Shown: positions 1 to 8,745 of the stretch, in pieces
How positions within the stretch are numbered: the first letter of the stretch is position 1
How the letters are laid out: each line of letters begins with the position of its first letter
Source of the DNA: Oleispira antarctica RB-8
Lineage (GTDB): Bacteria > Pseudomonadota > Gammaproteobacteria > Pseudomonadales > Oceanobacteraceae
Length of the DNA: 64,000 bases
Direction: 5' to 3'
NCBI GenBank assembly: GCA_000967895.1
Contig: FO203512.1
Span: forward strand, 248,001-312,000
Notes under the pieces: generated by a model
Database searches by the model: none
What the model was told of the DNA's origin: nothing
The model's input: only the letters and a program-made list of their open reading frames with translations
Made by a program: the position numbers and the translations under genes

Positions 1-10
1 ATTTTCGTTA

Positions 11-622
11 TTAAACTTGGCGTATTTTTTTAAGAAATAAACCACGATTGATTGCGACCAGCAATAATCCTAATGCCAGCTCTATAGGCCATTTTTCTGC
101 TAACTCGGCGGCGACTGGGTTACTTGCTAGGCTGTGCAGAATAATAATTAAGCTGGCTAAGCTCGCAATTGATAGCGCAAGGTTGGCTTGCTTTGAGCAA
201 ATGCCGGCAGCTTTACTAAGTAATAGCTTGCCGATAGCAAGACTGCTGATTACAGCACTAACAACCAGTAGGTAGCTTAAGTTTTGCGTCTGCTGGCAAA
301 CCCAATAAATACCACACACACCCAGTAATATTCTTCCCCAAGCTTCTTTAGGCCAATCGATTTTAAAAGATAAGGCCAGCAATACAAAACTCAGTAATGG
401 GAATGCGGCATAGAAAGCCAGTTGCTCAAACCAATACATAGGCGTGAGGTCTATTATATAAGTCAGTAAGCTGGAGGCGGCGAAAGAGAAAATCAATAAG
501 CCACTGCAAAATGCCGCCGCAAACCAACCCGGATTTTCATCTTTCGGCGGCCAATTTTTCAGCATCCAAATAGAGGTGAGCAGCATAAGCAGCTGCCCAA
601 CAATCGTTAGTATGAACGACAT
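11..622 (-). CDS. Hypothetical multi-pass inner-membrane protein
   Basis: I do not recognise the family. The 203-residue product is almost entirely hydrophobic, with about six or seven likely membrane segments (roughly residues 2-20, 33-56, 66-86, 96-110, 116-134, 148-166 and 178-193) and a short basic C-terminus. I chose the ATG at 622 because it starts one base after the hemL stop codon (TAA at 626-624), which suggests translational coupling. A longer in-frame reading back to 736 would lie inside hemL and is unlikely. As the last gene of the minus-strand run clcA-like, hemJ, hemL, it may have a heme-related or envelope role, but that is only inference from position. Confidence 0.72.
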   Translation of the reverse strand: MSFILTIVGQLLMLLTSIWMLKNWPPKDENPGWFAAAFCSGLLIFSFAASSLLTYIIDLTPMYWFEQLAFYAAFPLLSFVLLALSFKIDWPKEAWGRILLGVCGIYWVCQQTQNLSYLLVVSAVISSLAIGKLLLSKAAGICSKQANLALSIASLASLIIILHSLASNPVAAELAEKWPIELALGLLLVAINRGLFLKKIRQV

Positions 623-623
623 A

Positions 624-1940
624 TTATTTAGACGCCGCTTTTGCAGAAGACATATGTGCAAACACCGCATCGGCTGCAGCAATCGTCTCGTTGATATCGT
701 TTTCGCTATGAGCCGCTGACATGAAGCCTGCTTCAAACGCAGAAGGCGCTAAATAAACCCCATGCTCTAACATGCCATGGAAAAAAGCCTTAAATGCTTC
801 TTGGTCACATTCACATACTTGTGCGAAGTTGCTGACTTTTTTCGCTTCGGTAAAGAAGAAACCAAACATCGAGCCTGCGCTATTCGTGGTGAACGGAATA
901 CAGTGTTTGTCGGCTGCCGCTTGCATACCTGTGCATAACTGTTCTACACGTGTCGTCAGCTGTTCGTATAAGCCAGGCTGCTGTACCGATTTCATCATGG
1001 CTAAACCTGCGGCCATCGCCAGTGGGTTACCTGACAAGGTTCCTGCTTGGTAAACCGGGCCAATTGGCGCTAGATATTCCATGATCTCACGTTTGCCACC
1101 AAATGCACCCACGGGTAAACCACCACCGATTACCTTGCCTAAAGTTGTTAGGTCAGGCTGCACATCGTAATAACCTTGAGCACCGGTAAGCGATACACGG
1201 AATCCCGTCATTACTTCATCAAAGATTAAGACAGCGCCGTATTGATCACACACATCACGCAGACCTTGTAAAAATTCTTTGCTGGGTGGAATGCAGTTCA
1301 TGTTACCCGCAACCGCTTCAACGATGATGCAGGCAATTTTATCGCCTTGTTCAGCGAAGCAGGCCTTCACATCGTCAATGTCGTTATAGTCTAGGGTAAT
1401 CGTATCGTTGGCTGCACCAGCGGGAACACCTGGAGAGGAAGGAACACCTAGAGTTAATGCACCAGAACCGGCTTTTACTAATAGCGAGTCAGCATGGCCG
1501 TGGTAGCAGCCTTCAAATTTCACTAGCTTGTCACGACCGGTAAAACCACGGGCTAAACGAATCGCACTCATTGTCGCTTCTGTACCCGAGTTCACCATGC
1601 GCACCATATCCATACCCGGCATAATGCCGCATACGGTTTGTGCCATATCGATTTCGATTTCAGTCGGCGCGCCGAAGCTTAAGCCTTGATCTAAACGAGC
1701 TTTAACCGCTTCAATGACATCACCTCGAGCGTGACCCATAATCATTGGGCCCCAAGAACCAACGTAATCAATGTAGCGATTACCATCGGCATCAAACAGG
1801 CAAGAACCTTCACCACGTTCGAAGAAGATAGGCGTACCACCCACTCCTTTGAAGGCACGTACAGGGGAGTTAACCCCACCTGGAATGAATTCTTGTGCGC
1901 GATCAAAAAGGTTTTGTGATTTGTCGATTTTATAAGTCAT
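624..1940 (-). CDS. hemL: Glutamate-1-semialdehyde 2,1-aminomutase
   Basis: PLP enzyme of the C5 pathway that isomerises glutamate-1-semialdehyde to 5-aminolevulinate, the first committed tetrapyrrole precursor; cytosolic. The 438-residue protein shows family landmarks in order: [10 protein letters not shown] at 21-30, [18 protein letters not shown] at about 115-132, the [12 protein letters not shown] loop, the PLP-interacting FDEVMTGFR at 240-248, and the PLP-binding lysine K269 in [10 protein letters not shown]. Length is about ten residues above the usual 426-430 because of a slightly longer tail. hemJ lies 38 bases upstream, so two heme steps are probably co-transcribed. Assignment is firm. 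Confidence 0.97.
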   Translation of the reverse strand: MTYKIDKSQNLFDRAQEFIPGGVNSPVRAFKGVGGTPIFFERGEGSCLFDADGNRYIDYVGSWGPMIMGHARGDVIEAVKARLDQGLSFGAPTEIEIDMAQTVCGIMPGMDMVRMVNSGTEATMSAIRLARGFTGRDKLVKFEGCYHGHADSLLVKAGSGALTLGVPSSPGVPAGAANDTITLDYNDIDDVKACFAEQGDKIACIIVEAVAGNMNCIPPSKEFLQGLRDVCDQYGAVLIFDEVMTGFRVSLTGAQGYYDVQPDLTTLGKVIGGGLPVGAFGGKREIMEYLAPIGPVYQAGTLSGNPLAMAAGLAMMKSVQQPGLYEQLTTRVEQLCTGMQAAADKHCIPFTTNSAGSMFGFFFTEAKKVSNFAQVCECDQEAFKAFFHGMLEHGVYLAPSAFEAGFMSAAHSENDINETIAAADAVFAHMSSAKAASK

Positions 1941-1978
1941 TGTTAAAACTCGTATTCGTTATGTGAAAATTGAAATAT

Positions 1979-2401
1979 TTAAAAAGGGCGTACGACGACC
2001 AGAATAATAATGGCGATTAAAAATAAAACCGGCACTTCGTTAAACCAGCGATAAAACACATGGCCTTTGTCGTTAATATCTTGCGCAAACTTTCTCAGTA
2101 GTGAGCCACACATAAAATGATAACCCACCAAAAATGTCACTAAAGCCAGCTTTGCATGCATCCAGCCTTGGCTTAAATAATATTCTGAATTTAGAGTGAC
2201 CATCCAAGTGCCGAGGGCAATGACTACAATCATAGAAGGGGTCATGATACCGCGATACAGTTTACGTTCCATGATCTTAAAGCGGTCTTTACTGACCTGG
2301 TCTTCTGCCATAGCATGGTAGACAAATAACCGCGGTAAATAAAATAAAGCTGCAAACCAAGTAATAACAGCAATGATGTGGAAGGCTTTTAGCCAAAGCA
2401 T
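1979..2401 (-). CDS. hemJ: Protoporphyrinogen IX oxidase, HemJ family
   Basis: Small integral membrane protein of 140 residues matching HemJ (UPF0093/CopD-like), which oxidises protoporphyrinogen IX to protoporphyrin IX late in heme synthesis. The N-terminal LWLKAFHIIAVITWFAALFY with conserved His8, followed by LPRLFVYHA, is diagnostic. About four hydrophobic segments are visible, and the invariant basic/aromatic stretch ERKLYRGIMTP follows the first loop. It sits between the clc-like gene (55 bases upstream) and hemL (38 bases downstream) in one orientation, which fits a heme-biosynthesis transcription unit. The family is experimentally linked to oxidase activity in other bacteria; here function is by homology. 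Confidence 0.9.
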   Translation of the reverse strand: MLWLKAFHIIAVITWFAALFYLPRLFVYHAMAEDQVSKDRFKIMERKLYRGIMTPSMIVVIALGTWMVTLNSEYYLSQGWMHAKLALVTFLVGYHFMCGSLLRKFAQDINDKGHVFYRWFNEVPVLFLIAIIILVVVRPF

Positions 2402-2456
2402 AAACGTCTCTCTATTCTCTTTTAATTATGTATTTCACAGCTTTTATATCGCAGCT

Positions 2457-4181
2457 CTATTTGGCTGCTTCTATGGCTTGTGGCTGATAGCGATAATATT
2501 GCTCGACCATTTCACGGCTAATGATACCGACCACTTGATTGAATTGCTTGTCGCGATGAACGACTAACCATTCTATGTGATGCTGCTGCATCAGGTCTAA
2601 AGCATTTTGCAGATTGGCCATTAAAGAAATCGATTTTACCATTTTTCGATCCCCTGGCAGCAGCAAACAATCTATTTCAAGATGATCTGGGTCAGCCTGA
2701 TCCAATTTATCCGGATTCTCATTGTCTGCGTGATTCTCAATAAAACGCACCAGATCGGTTGATAATAAAAGCTGTTGTTCGCTTTCAATATAAATCCACG
2801 CGGGCTGGTGGCTTAATATGAGTTGAGCACTGGCGAGATTAATCAGGCGTGAACTGGTATTAAAATTTTGCGTCATTACTTGGCCAACCCAGGTATTACG
2901 CAATAATTGTCGAACAGGGTCATTGTTAACGGCTAGGTTGGTTTGTATGCGGAAAATAGAGGGCAGATGAAAAACTTCACTCACGGTTAAGCTCGCAATC
3001 ACAATGGCCATCATGCCTGGTAAAATGATATTTGGATTGGCAGTAAGCTCCAATAAGGCCATTAACGCCGCTAATGGGGCCCGCAAAACCGCCGCCATCA
3101 TTGCTCCCATTCCGAGCATGGCATAGAAACCAATGTTAATTGGATAATTAGGCATTAAATAAGACGATAACTGACCCATGGCGGCGCCAATCGCAGCCCC
3201 CATGAATAAACTGGGGCCAATCAAGCCGCCGGGAAAACCCATTGCAGAAGCCCAGCCAGAGAGTAAAAGTTTGGCAAACAACAAAGCAATCGCGGCCCCC
3301 AAAATGATCTCACCTTGTAACCAAGCATTCACACTGTCATAACCAATGCCCATGACTTCAGGTAAATAGATGCTGGTGATTGCTGCGCAAATACCCAGCA
3401 ATCCCCATGTTTGCCAAATAGGGCGCGTATTCCAGCGCTGCATAAACTTCACCGAGGCAATAAATAAGCTACCGAGTACGCCGCAAATTAAGGCTAATAA
3501 TAAAATGTAGGGGATTTCTAATAACGAGCCCATCTCAAGAGAAGGGACGATGAAAGCGGTTTCATTACCAAAGACGGCACGACTCACAATGGCCCCAATA
3601 ACCGACGCGAGAATAATAGGAATAAAGCCTTTGATGCTGTATTCCAGTAATACGACTTCCATCGCAAAGATTACCCCGGCCATTGGAGTATTGAATGATG
3701 CCGAAATAGCGCTGGCAACACCGCAAGCGGCCAAAATTCTTAATCTATGGTGAGGGGTTTTTAGTAATTGTCCCAGTTGGCTGGCACTGCCAGCACCTAA
3801 ATGAACCGCGGGCCCTTCTCGGCCGACACTGTGGCCGCCAATTAATGCGATGACAGCACCAAAAAACTGCGCGATAAGATTGGTCTTAGATAAATAGCCT
3901 TGGTGCTGCTCAATACGTTGCAATACATGAGCAACTCCTACTTTTCGCTGCTGGGGTTGTAAGCGGCTAAAGATAAATATGAGTAATGCGGTGGAACTTA
4001 GTAGCAGGAGAATTCGTGCTTCGGTCGATAAAGATTCAAATCCGTCATAGCTGCCATTAGGTATCCAATGCTCCAGCGGCAGTTCATACGCGAGGCGGAA
4101 TACAGTAATAAGACCTGCGCTGACCAGGCCGACAGCCGTTGCGAGTAATGCGAGAGATATTTGGCTTTCTTTTACCTTCAT
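2457..4181 (-). CDS. CLC-family chloride channel/transporter with CBS domains
   Basis: A 574-residue CLC protein: membrane domain to about residue 420, then a cytoplasmic tail resembling a CBS pair. The anion-filter segment with the gating glutamate is present as GHSVGREGPAVHLG, the second filter element as GFPGGLIGPSLF, and the helix GMGAMMAAVLRAPLA is typical. The usual GSGIP filter motif is replaced by VGVAHVL. After AGVIFAM the sequence is E-V where H+-coupled exchangers such as E. coli ClcA have E-E, so the internal proton glutamate is absent. It may therefore act as an uncoupled anion pathway, perhaps ClcB-like; that is inference. Divergent from argC and first in the minus-strand run leading to hemJ-hemL. 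Confidence 0.9.
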   Translation of the reverse strand: MKVKESQISLALLATAVGLVSAGLITVFRLAYELPLEHWIPNGSYDGFESLSTEARILLLLSSTALLIFIFSRLQPQQRKVGVAHVLQRIEQHQGYLSKTNLIAQFFGAVIALIGGHSVGREGPAVHLGAGSASQLGQLLKTPHHRLRILAACGVASAISASFNTPMAGVIFAMEVVLLEYSIKGFIPIILASVIGAIVSRAVFGNETAFIVPSLEMGSLLEIPYILLLALICGVLGSLFIASVKFMQRWNTRPIWQTWGLLGICAAITSIYLPEVMGIGYDSVNAWLQGEIILGAAIALLFAKLLLSGWASAMGFPGGLIGPSLFMGAAIGAAMGQLSSYLMPNYPINIGFYAMLGMGAMMAAVLRAPLAALMALLELTANPNIILPGMMAIVIASLTVSEVFHLPSIFRIQTNLAVNNDPVRQLLRNTWVGQVMTQNFNTSSRLINLASAQLILSHQPAWIYIESEQQLLLSTDLVRFIENHADNENPDKLDQADPDHLEIDCLLLPGDRKMVKSISLMANLQNALDLMQQHHIEWLVVHRDKQFNQVVGIISREMVEQYYRYQPQAIEAAK

Positions 4182-4343
4182 ACAGGAACCCTAATGCCTC
4201 CTCATTACTCTTTTATTTAGGATAGGTTTTGTCGACTGCGACAAATTATACGAACTTTTTATCCGACTGAACTAACAATTCTTTCTATAAAGCTTATTAT
4301 AAGCATCTTTATATGTCCTGTATCTTAGATTAGAGGAACACCA

Positions 4344-5393
4344 GTGATTAAAGTAGGTATTGTTGGCGGCACGGGTTATACCGGTGTTGAATTATTAAGA
4401 CTGTTAAGTCAGCATCCAGAAGTTGAATTAACGGTTATTACTTCCCGTAGCGAGAAGGGAATTCCTGTTGCGCAGATGTTTCCGAATTTACGCGGACATG
4501 TTGATTTGTGTTTTTCTGAGCCAAGTGCAGAAAATTTGGCTCCGTGTGATGTCGTTTTTTTTGCTACCCCTCATGGTGTGGCGCATGCATTAGCTCAGCA
4601 AGTATTAGATCAAGGTATTAAAGTGATTGATCTAAGTGCTGATTTCCGCTTAGAAGATGCGGATGAGTGGGAGCAATGGTACAACCAGCCTCACGGTGCT
4701 AAGTCATTATTACCTGAGGCGGTATACGGTTTACCTGAAGTAAATCGTGAACAAATAAAGCAAGCGCGCTTAATTGCCGTGCCAGGCTGTTACCCTACGT
4801 CGGTTCAGTTGGCTTTACTGCCTTTGCTGGAGCAAGGGCTGATTGAAACTTCGGGTATTATTGCCGACTGTAAATCCGGTGTTAGTGGTGCGGGTCGTCA
4901 GGCAAAGATGGGGGCTCTATTTTGCGAAGCAGGCGAGTCTATGATGGCCTATGCTGTATCTGGGCATCGTCATTTACCAGAAATTCGTCAAGGCTTAACG
5001 AGAGCAGCGGGAAGTCAGGTGAATCTCACGTTTGTACCTCACTTAACCCCAATGATTCGGGGTATTCACTCTACCATTTATGCGCCTGGTAAAACCGCTA
5101 AAATTGAAGCATTGGGTGTTGATGGATTACAGGCGTTATTTGAACAACGTTATGCCGATGAGCCATTTGTTGACGTGATGCCAGCAGGCAGTCATCCTGA
5201 AACGCGTTCTGTAAAAGGCAGTAATATGTGTCGAATCGCGATTCATCAACATAAAGATACCGGTTTGATCGTAATTCTGTCCGTGATTGATAACTTGGTG
5301 AAAGGCGCATCAGGGCAAGCCGTGCAGAACATGAATATCGTATTTGATTTGCCAGAGCAGATGGGTTTACAGGTTGTAGGTCTACTTCCTTAA
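4344..5393 (+). CDS. argC: N-acetyl-gamma-glutamyl-phosphate reductase
   Basis: NADPH-dependent enzyme reducing N-acetylglutamyl phosphate to the semialdehyde in arginine biosynthesis; cytosolic. The Rossmann start [18 protein letters not shown] opens the protein, the catalytic Cys149 lies in AVPGCYPTS, and the conserved GHRHLPEI and [12 protein letters not shown] segments follow. Length is 349 residues, normal for the short (type 1) form. It uses a GTG start at 4344 preceded by a GAGG ribosome site at 4333-4336. The order argC, coiled-coil gene, bactofilin, erpA matches Pseudomonas-type genomes. No obvious ARG box was identified in the 160-base gap to the divergent clc-like gene. Confidence 0.97.
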   Translation: MIKVGIVGGTGYTGVELLRLLSQHPEVELTVITSRSEKGIPVAQMFPNLRGHVDLCFSEPSAENLAPCDVVFFATPHGVAHALAQQVLDQGIKVIDLSADFRLEDADEWEQWYNQPHGAKSLLPEAVYGLPEVNREQIKQARLIAVPGCYPTSVQLALLPLLEQGLIETSGIIADCKSGVSGAGRQAKMGALFCEAGESMMAYAVSGHRHLPEIRQGLTRAAGSQVNLTFVPHLTPMIRGIHSTIYAPGKTAKIEALGVDGLQALFEQRYADEPFVDVMPAGSHPETRSVKGSNMCRIAIHQHKDTGLIVILSVIDNLVKGASGQAVQNMNIVFDLPEQMGLQVVGLLP

Positions 5394-5432
5394 CAGGCAG
5401 GTTAAAGATAAGAAACAGCAAAGGATTATTGA

Positions 5433-6173
5433 ATGGCCGTAGTAAAAGGCAGCAAGCAAGATCGTTTAAGTCTAATACGTTATGACCCATGGCATCGCTT
5501 TTGGCGTAATGTGTACTTTTTGCTGTTCACCGTGCTGGTGGCAGCAGGTTGTTTCTTCGGCGGTCAATATGCGAGCTTGGAGAAGGTGAATGCTCTAAGC
5601 GGAGAAAGTGATCAGTTGCAGGCAGAAATTATTGCCGCTGACCAAGAAATTCGTGGTTTCCGCCAGCGAGTCGGTGTTTTGGAAAAAGGCGGTGAGGTTG
5701 ATCGTCAAGCGGCTGAGGGTATTCGACAAACGGTCAAAGAACTTAAAGTTCAAATTGCGACGTTAGAAGAAGAAGTTTCATTTTATAAAGGCATTATGGC
5801 CCCAGGCGGACAAGATAAAGGGTTACGTATTAGTAAAATAGATATTCAGCCGCTCGATCAGCCGAATACATTTCGCTATAGCATAATGATGACTCAGGTT
5901 GCTGACAATACGAGTTATATTAAGGGCTTAGCTGCCATCAACTTTGTTGTGTTGGAAGGCAGTAAGCGCAAGATTATTCCGTTACGCGAATTAGATGACA
6001 AGATTGATGAATTAGGGCTCAAATTTAGCTTTCGTTATTTCCAAGAAGTTGTCGGGGAAATTTCTGTTCCCGCCAATCTCAACGTTGAACAGGTGCAAGT
6101 GGTTTTACAATCAACTGGTAGTAAAGCCCAACGCGTAGAAGAAACCATTGAATGGTTACAAAAGGACGCATAA
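5433..6173 (+). CDS. Membrane-anchored coiled-coil protein (DUF6776-like)
   Basis: A 246-residue protein of unknown function. A basic N-terminus is followed by one membrane segment at about residues 27-46 (FLLFTVLVAAGCFFGG), a heptad-rich predicted coiled coil at about 48-112, and a C-terminal domain of about 130 residues in the periplasm. It resembles the DUF6776 family found at this position between argC and a bactofilin in pseudomonads; the family name is from memory. Its TAA stop overlaps the bactofilin ATG by one base (6173), so the two are translationally coupled. A role in anchoring or responding to the bactofilin polymer is plausible but unproven. Confidence 0.8.
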   Translation: MAVVKGSKQDRLSLIRYDPWHRFWRNVYFLLFTVLVAAGCFFGGQYASLEKVNALSGESDQLQAEIIAADQEIRGFRQRVGVLEKGGEVDRQAAEGIRQTVKELKVQIATLEEEVSFYKGIMAPGGQDKGLRISKIDIQPLDQPNTFRYSIMMTQVADNTSYIKGLAAINFVVLEGSKRKIIPLRELDDKIDELGLKFSFRYFQEVVGEISVPANLNVEQVQVVLQSTGSKAQRVEETIEWLQKDA

Positions 6174-6622
6174 TGTTTAGTAGTAAAGATAAAGCAACGG
6201 CCAGCCATTACGATACGCTAATTTCACCAAAAACTGAGATCGTGGGCGATGTGAGGTTTAAAGGTGGACTGCAAGTAGAAGGTACCATTAAGGGAAATCT
6301 TATTGCCGAGCCAGGCAGTGGTGCGGTTGTGCGTATTTCGGATAGTGGCCGTGTGGAAGGTCAGATTAATGTACCTAATGTTGTCGTTAATGGTGCGGTT
6401 GTAGGCAATATATACGCATACGAATATATTGAATTGGCTAAAAAAGCCCGTATCCAAGGTGATGTGTATTACCACATGATGGAAATGGTTTTAGGTGCTG
6501 AGGTGAATGGTAAATTGATTCATCAAGGCAAAGACCAATTAAAGAAAACGAATAAGTCGATGTTAGAAACTAAAGCAGCCCCTGAAATTAAAGGTGACCA
6601 AACTGGCGATAAAGTTGACTAA
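6173..6622 (+). CDS. Bactofilin (polymer-forming cytoskeletal protein)
   Basis: Bactofilins form right-handed beta-helical cytoplasmic filaments that often recruit cell-wall enzymes. The 149-residue protein has the repeating short beta-strand pattern of the family: TEIVGDVRFKGGLQVEGTIKGNL, then VVRISDSGRVEGQINVPNVVVNG, then GNIYAYEYIELAKKARIQGDVYY, flanked by disordered tails. I chose the ATG at 6173, overlapping the upstream stop as TAATG, with AAGGA at 6162-6166; an earlier in-frame start lies inside the upstream gene without justification. Coupled expression with the coiled-coil membrane protein suggests they act together. The client enzyme is not evident. Confidence 0.93.
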   Translation: MFSSKDKATASHYDTLISPKTEIVGDVRFKGGLQVEGTIKGNLIAEPGSGAVVRISDSGRVEGQINVPNVVVNGAVVGNIYAYEYIELAKKARIQGDVYYHMMEMVLGAEVNGKLIHQGKDQLKKTNKSMLETKAAPEIKGDQTGDKVD

Positions 6623-6672
6623 ATTGGTTGGTTAATTCGATAATGGTCACGTTAGTCTTTGTGAGATAAAAA

Positions 6673-7020
6673 ATGAACGCAGTAGTATCAGCCGAGCCGA
6701 TTGGGTTAACCCCTGCGGCCGAAGAGAAAATCAGAACATTATTGGTGGAAGAAGCTGATGATGAGTTATGCTTACGCGTCTTTGTGACGGGAGGCGGCTG
6801 CTCTGGTTTCCAGTATGGCTTTACCTTCGATGACGAGCGTAATGAAGATGACAGTACCATCTTCAAAGGTGGTGCTCGCGTGCTGGTGGATTCATTGAGT
6901 TACCAATATCTAGTGGGTTCCAACGTTGACTATAAAGAAGGCCTTGAAGGCTCTCGCTTTGTTGTTAATAACCCTGGTGCAAGTTCAACTTGCGGTTGTG
7001 GATCTTCTTTCGCTATTTAA
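6673..7020 (+). CDS. erpA: Iron-sulfur cluster insertion protein ErpA
   Basis: A-type carrier that receives Fe-S clusters from the assembly machinery and delivers them to target apoproteins, in E. coli including IspG. The 115-residue protein has the three invariant cluster cysteines: Cys43 in [11 protein letters not shown] and Cys107/Cys109 in the C-terminal CGCGSSF. The sequence [13 protein letters not shown] at the N-terminus is typical of the HesB/IscA fold, and the FVVNNPGA segment before the final cysteines favours ErpA over IscA. It follows the bactofilin by 50 bases and precedes an exported DsrE-like protein, an order also seen in pseudomonads. Confidence 0.97.
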   Translation: MNAVVSAEPIGLTPAAEEKIRTLLVEEADDELCLRVFVTGGGCSGFQYGFTFDDERNEDDSTIFKGGARVLVDSLSYQYLVGSNVDYKEGLEGSRFVVNNPGASSTCGCGSSFAI

Positions 7021-7051
7021 CTCAATGACGAGCCTAATTTAGGAGTATTGC

Positions 7052-7570
7052 ATGCTGGGTAAGCAGGGTTTTATATACGTATTTGTGTCGAGTTTATTGT
7101 TTGTTGATACCGTCTCAGCCCAAGATACGACTATTCAGCCCGCTGTTCAAACGCAAAAAATTGCCAGCATCTCAGCTGAACAACCGATTATTAAAAATCA
7201 GGCAGTCGCGTTGCAAAAACTGCAAGCAAATGTTGCGCTACATACTCTGGCAGAATTAAAACAGCTACTAGAGCAGGCAGAAAAAATAGCCAATGATGAT
7301 AGTGAATATCATACTGACGAGCCTATCTCGATCGTTTTACACGGCGAAGAAATCAATGCTTTTATTCGCAGTAATTATCGCAGCAATAAAGCTCTCGTTG
7401 ATTTAGCCGCTAGGTTAGATGCGTTTAATGTGATCGACGTTAAGGTCTGTAAGCGTTGGATGGGGGCGAATGGAATTATGGAAAGTCAGTTGCCTCCCTT
7501 TGTTGAACCTGTTCCTTTTGGTGCTGGTGAGCGAGCACGCTTAGAGAAGGCCGGCTACGCTTATTTTTAA
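7052..7570 (+). CDS. Putative exported DsrE-like protein
   Basis: A 172-residue protein with a signal peptide (hydrophobic residues about 6-22, likely cleavage after VSA at 22-24) and a region of low complexity and helix before a C-terminal domain of about 90 residues. That domain, with ISIVLHGEEINAFIR, ALVDLAARLDAFNVIDVKVC and a terminal GAGERARLEKAGYAYF, resembles DsrE/DsrF-like sulfur-relay folds. Cys145 in DVKVCKRWMG is the likely functional cysteine. A good AGGAG ribosome site lies at 7041-7045. DsrE proteins usually move persulfide sulfur in the cytoplasm; an exported version next to erpA is of uncertain role. Family call is moderate. Confidence 0.7.
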   Translation: MLGKQGFIYVFVSSLLFVDTVSAQDTTIQPAVQTQKIASISAEQPIIKNQAVALQKLQANVALHTLAELKQLLEQAEKIANDDSEYHTDEPISIVLHGEEINAFIRSNYRSNKALVDLAARLDAFNVIDVKVCKRWMGANGIMESQLPPFVEPVPFGAGERARLEKAGYAYF

Positions 7571-7590
7571 CAAGATGTTAAGCGATAAGC

Positions 7591-8691
7591 TTAAGCAGGA
7601 TAAATAGCGCCCAAAACTCTTGGGCCTTTTGCTCCTGTGGCATTGGGTAAGTTTCCATTCAAGCCATTCATCGTTCGGTACGCTAGCCAAGCAAATGCGC
7701 AAGCTTCTACCATATCAGCAGGAATACCTAAATCATCGGTGAGGCCTATGCGGATATTGAGTAAGTGATGCTGAATGCGTTCAACCAGATAGATATTGCG
7801 AGCACCACCCCCGCAAAGAAATAATTCACCCTCGGTATAGCCCCATTGTTCGATTCCTCGACTAATCGAAATAGCCGTTAATTCAATCAAACTGGCCAAT
7901 ACATCTTCTTTCTTTAGGCTATTCACCTCAGGGGTATGCAGTTCGAATTGAGCCAGATTAAATAATTCTCGACCAGTGCTTTTCGGTGGTGGTTTGTTGA
8001 AATACTCTATAGCTATCCACCGCTTTATTAAATCAGGCTGAAATGTGCCAGAGCGTGCAATTGCACCCCCTTCATCAAAATTCAGTTGCCAATGTTTTTC
8101 AACCCATTCATTCGAAAGAGCATTCGCGGGACCTAGATCAAAGCCGAAGGTATGCTCTGGGTCTTGAGAAAGAATCGTAATATTAGCAATGCCGCCCAGA
8201 TTAAGAATCTGTCGTGGGTTGTGATCATTGAGGAATGCATACTGGTGAAAGGCGGGAACCAAAGGTGCACCTTCACCACCTGCGGCGATATCTCGTCGAC
8301 GAAAATCAGCCACGGTCGTAATACCAGTAAGTTCAGCCACGATATTGGCATCACCAATTTGCATGCTGAAAGCATTAGGCCTTGGCTTATGGCGAATGGT
8401 TTGTCCATGGCAGCCAATGGCTTGGATGTCACAGGCTTGATAGTTGTGTTTTTTTAAGAGCGTTAAGCAGCAGTGTGCATATAGCCGTCCCAACTGATGG
8501 TCGAAAGCCGCTAAATCTTCGAGTTTAACCTCGACTGCTTGACTGAGGTTGAATAATTTAGCTTGTAGCGCTCTATCATAAGATTGATAGTGACTGGCTA
8601 ATAAATGAGGCATGCCTTGCTGGTCGATCTCTACTAACGCAGCATCGATACCATCTAAGCTCGTGCCAGACATGAGGCCGATGTAAAGCAC
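7591..8691 (-). CDS. anmK: Anhydro-N-acetylmuramic acid kinase
   Basis: Cytosolic kinase of peptidoglycan recycling that hydrolyses and phosphorylates 1,6-anhydro-MurNAc to MurNAc-6-phosphate. The 366-residue protein shows the N-terminal phosphate loop MSGTSLDGIDAALVEI, the conserved GCHGQTIRHKP, the ILNLGGIANIT strand-loop, and the CGGGARN segment. Length matches the family (about 363-370). The M23 peptidase gene is 54 bases upstream in the same orientation and probably shares its transcript, pairing wall cleavage with recycling. Convergent with the DsrE-like gene, with 20 bases between stops. Confidence 0.96.
   Translation of the reverse strand: MLYIGLMSGTSLDGIDAALVEIDQQGMPHLLASHYQSYDRALQAKLFNLSQAVEVKLEDLAAFDHQLGRLYAHCCLTLLKKHNYQACDIQAIGCHGQTIRHKPRPNAFSMQIGDANIVAELTGITTVADFRRRDIAAGGEGAPLVPAFHQYAFLNDHNPRQILNLGGIANITILSQDPEHTFGFDLGPANALSNEWVEKHWQLNFDEGGAIARSGTFQPDLIKRWIAIEYFNKPPPKSTGRELFNLAQFELHTPEVNSLKKEDVLASLIELTAISISRGIEQWGYTEGELFLCGGGARNIYLVERIQHHLLNIRIGLTDDLGIPADMVEACAFAWLAYRTMNGLNGNLPNATGAKGPRVLGAIYPA
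7609..7630 (+). terminator. Putative Rho-independent terminator
   Basis: A GCCCAA/TTGGGC stem with a five-base loop, followed by CTTTT, lies 38 bases after the DsrE-like gene on the plus strand. It overlaps the 3' coding end of the convergent anmK gene, so the sequence is also constrained by protein coding there. The T-tract is short, so strength is uncertain. Confidence 0.5.
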
Positions 8692-8745
8692 AACCGCTCC
8701 TTATTATGTTAATGGTTTATGCAGTGAGTGGTAGGTGTTACCTAT

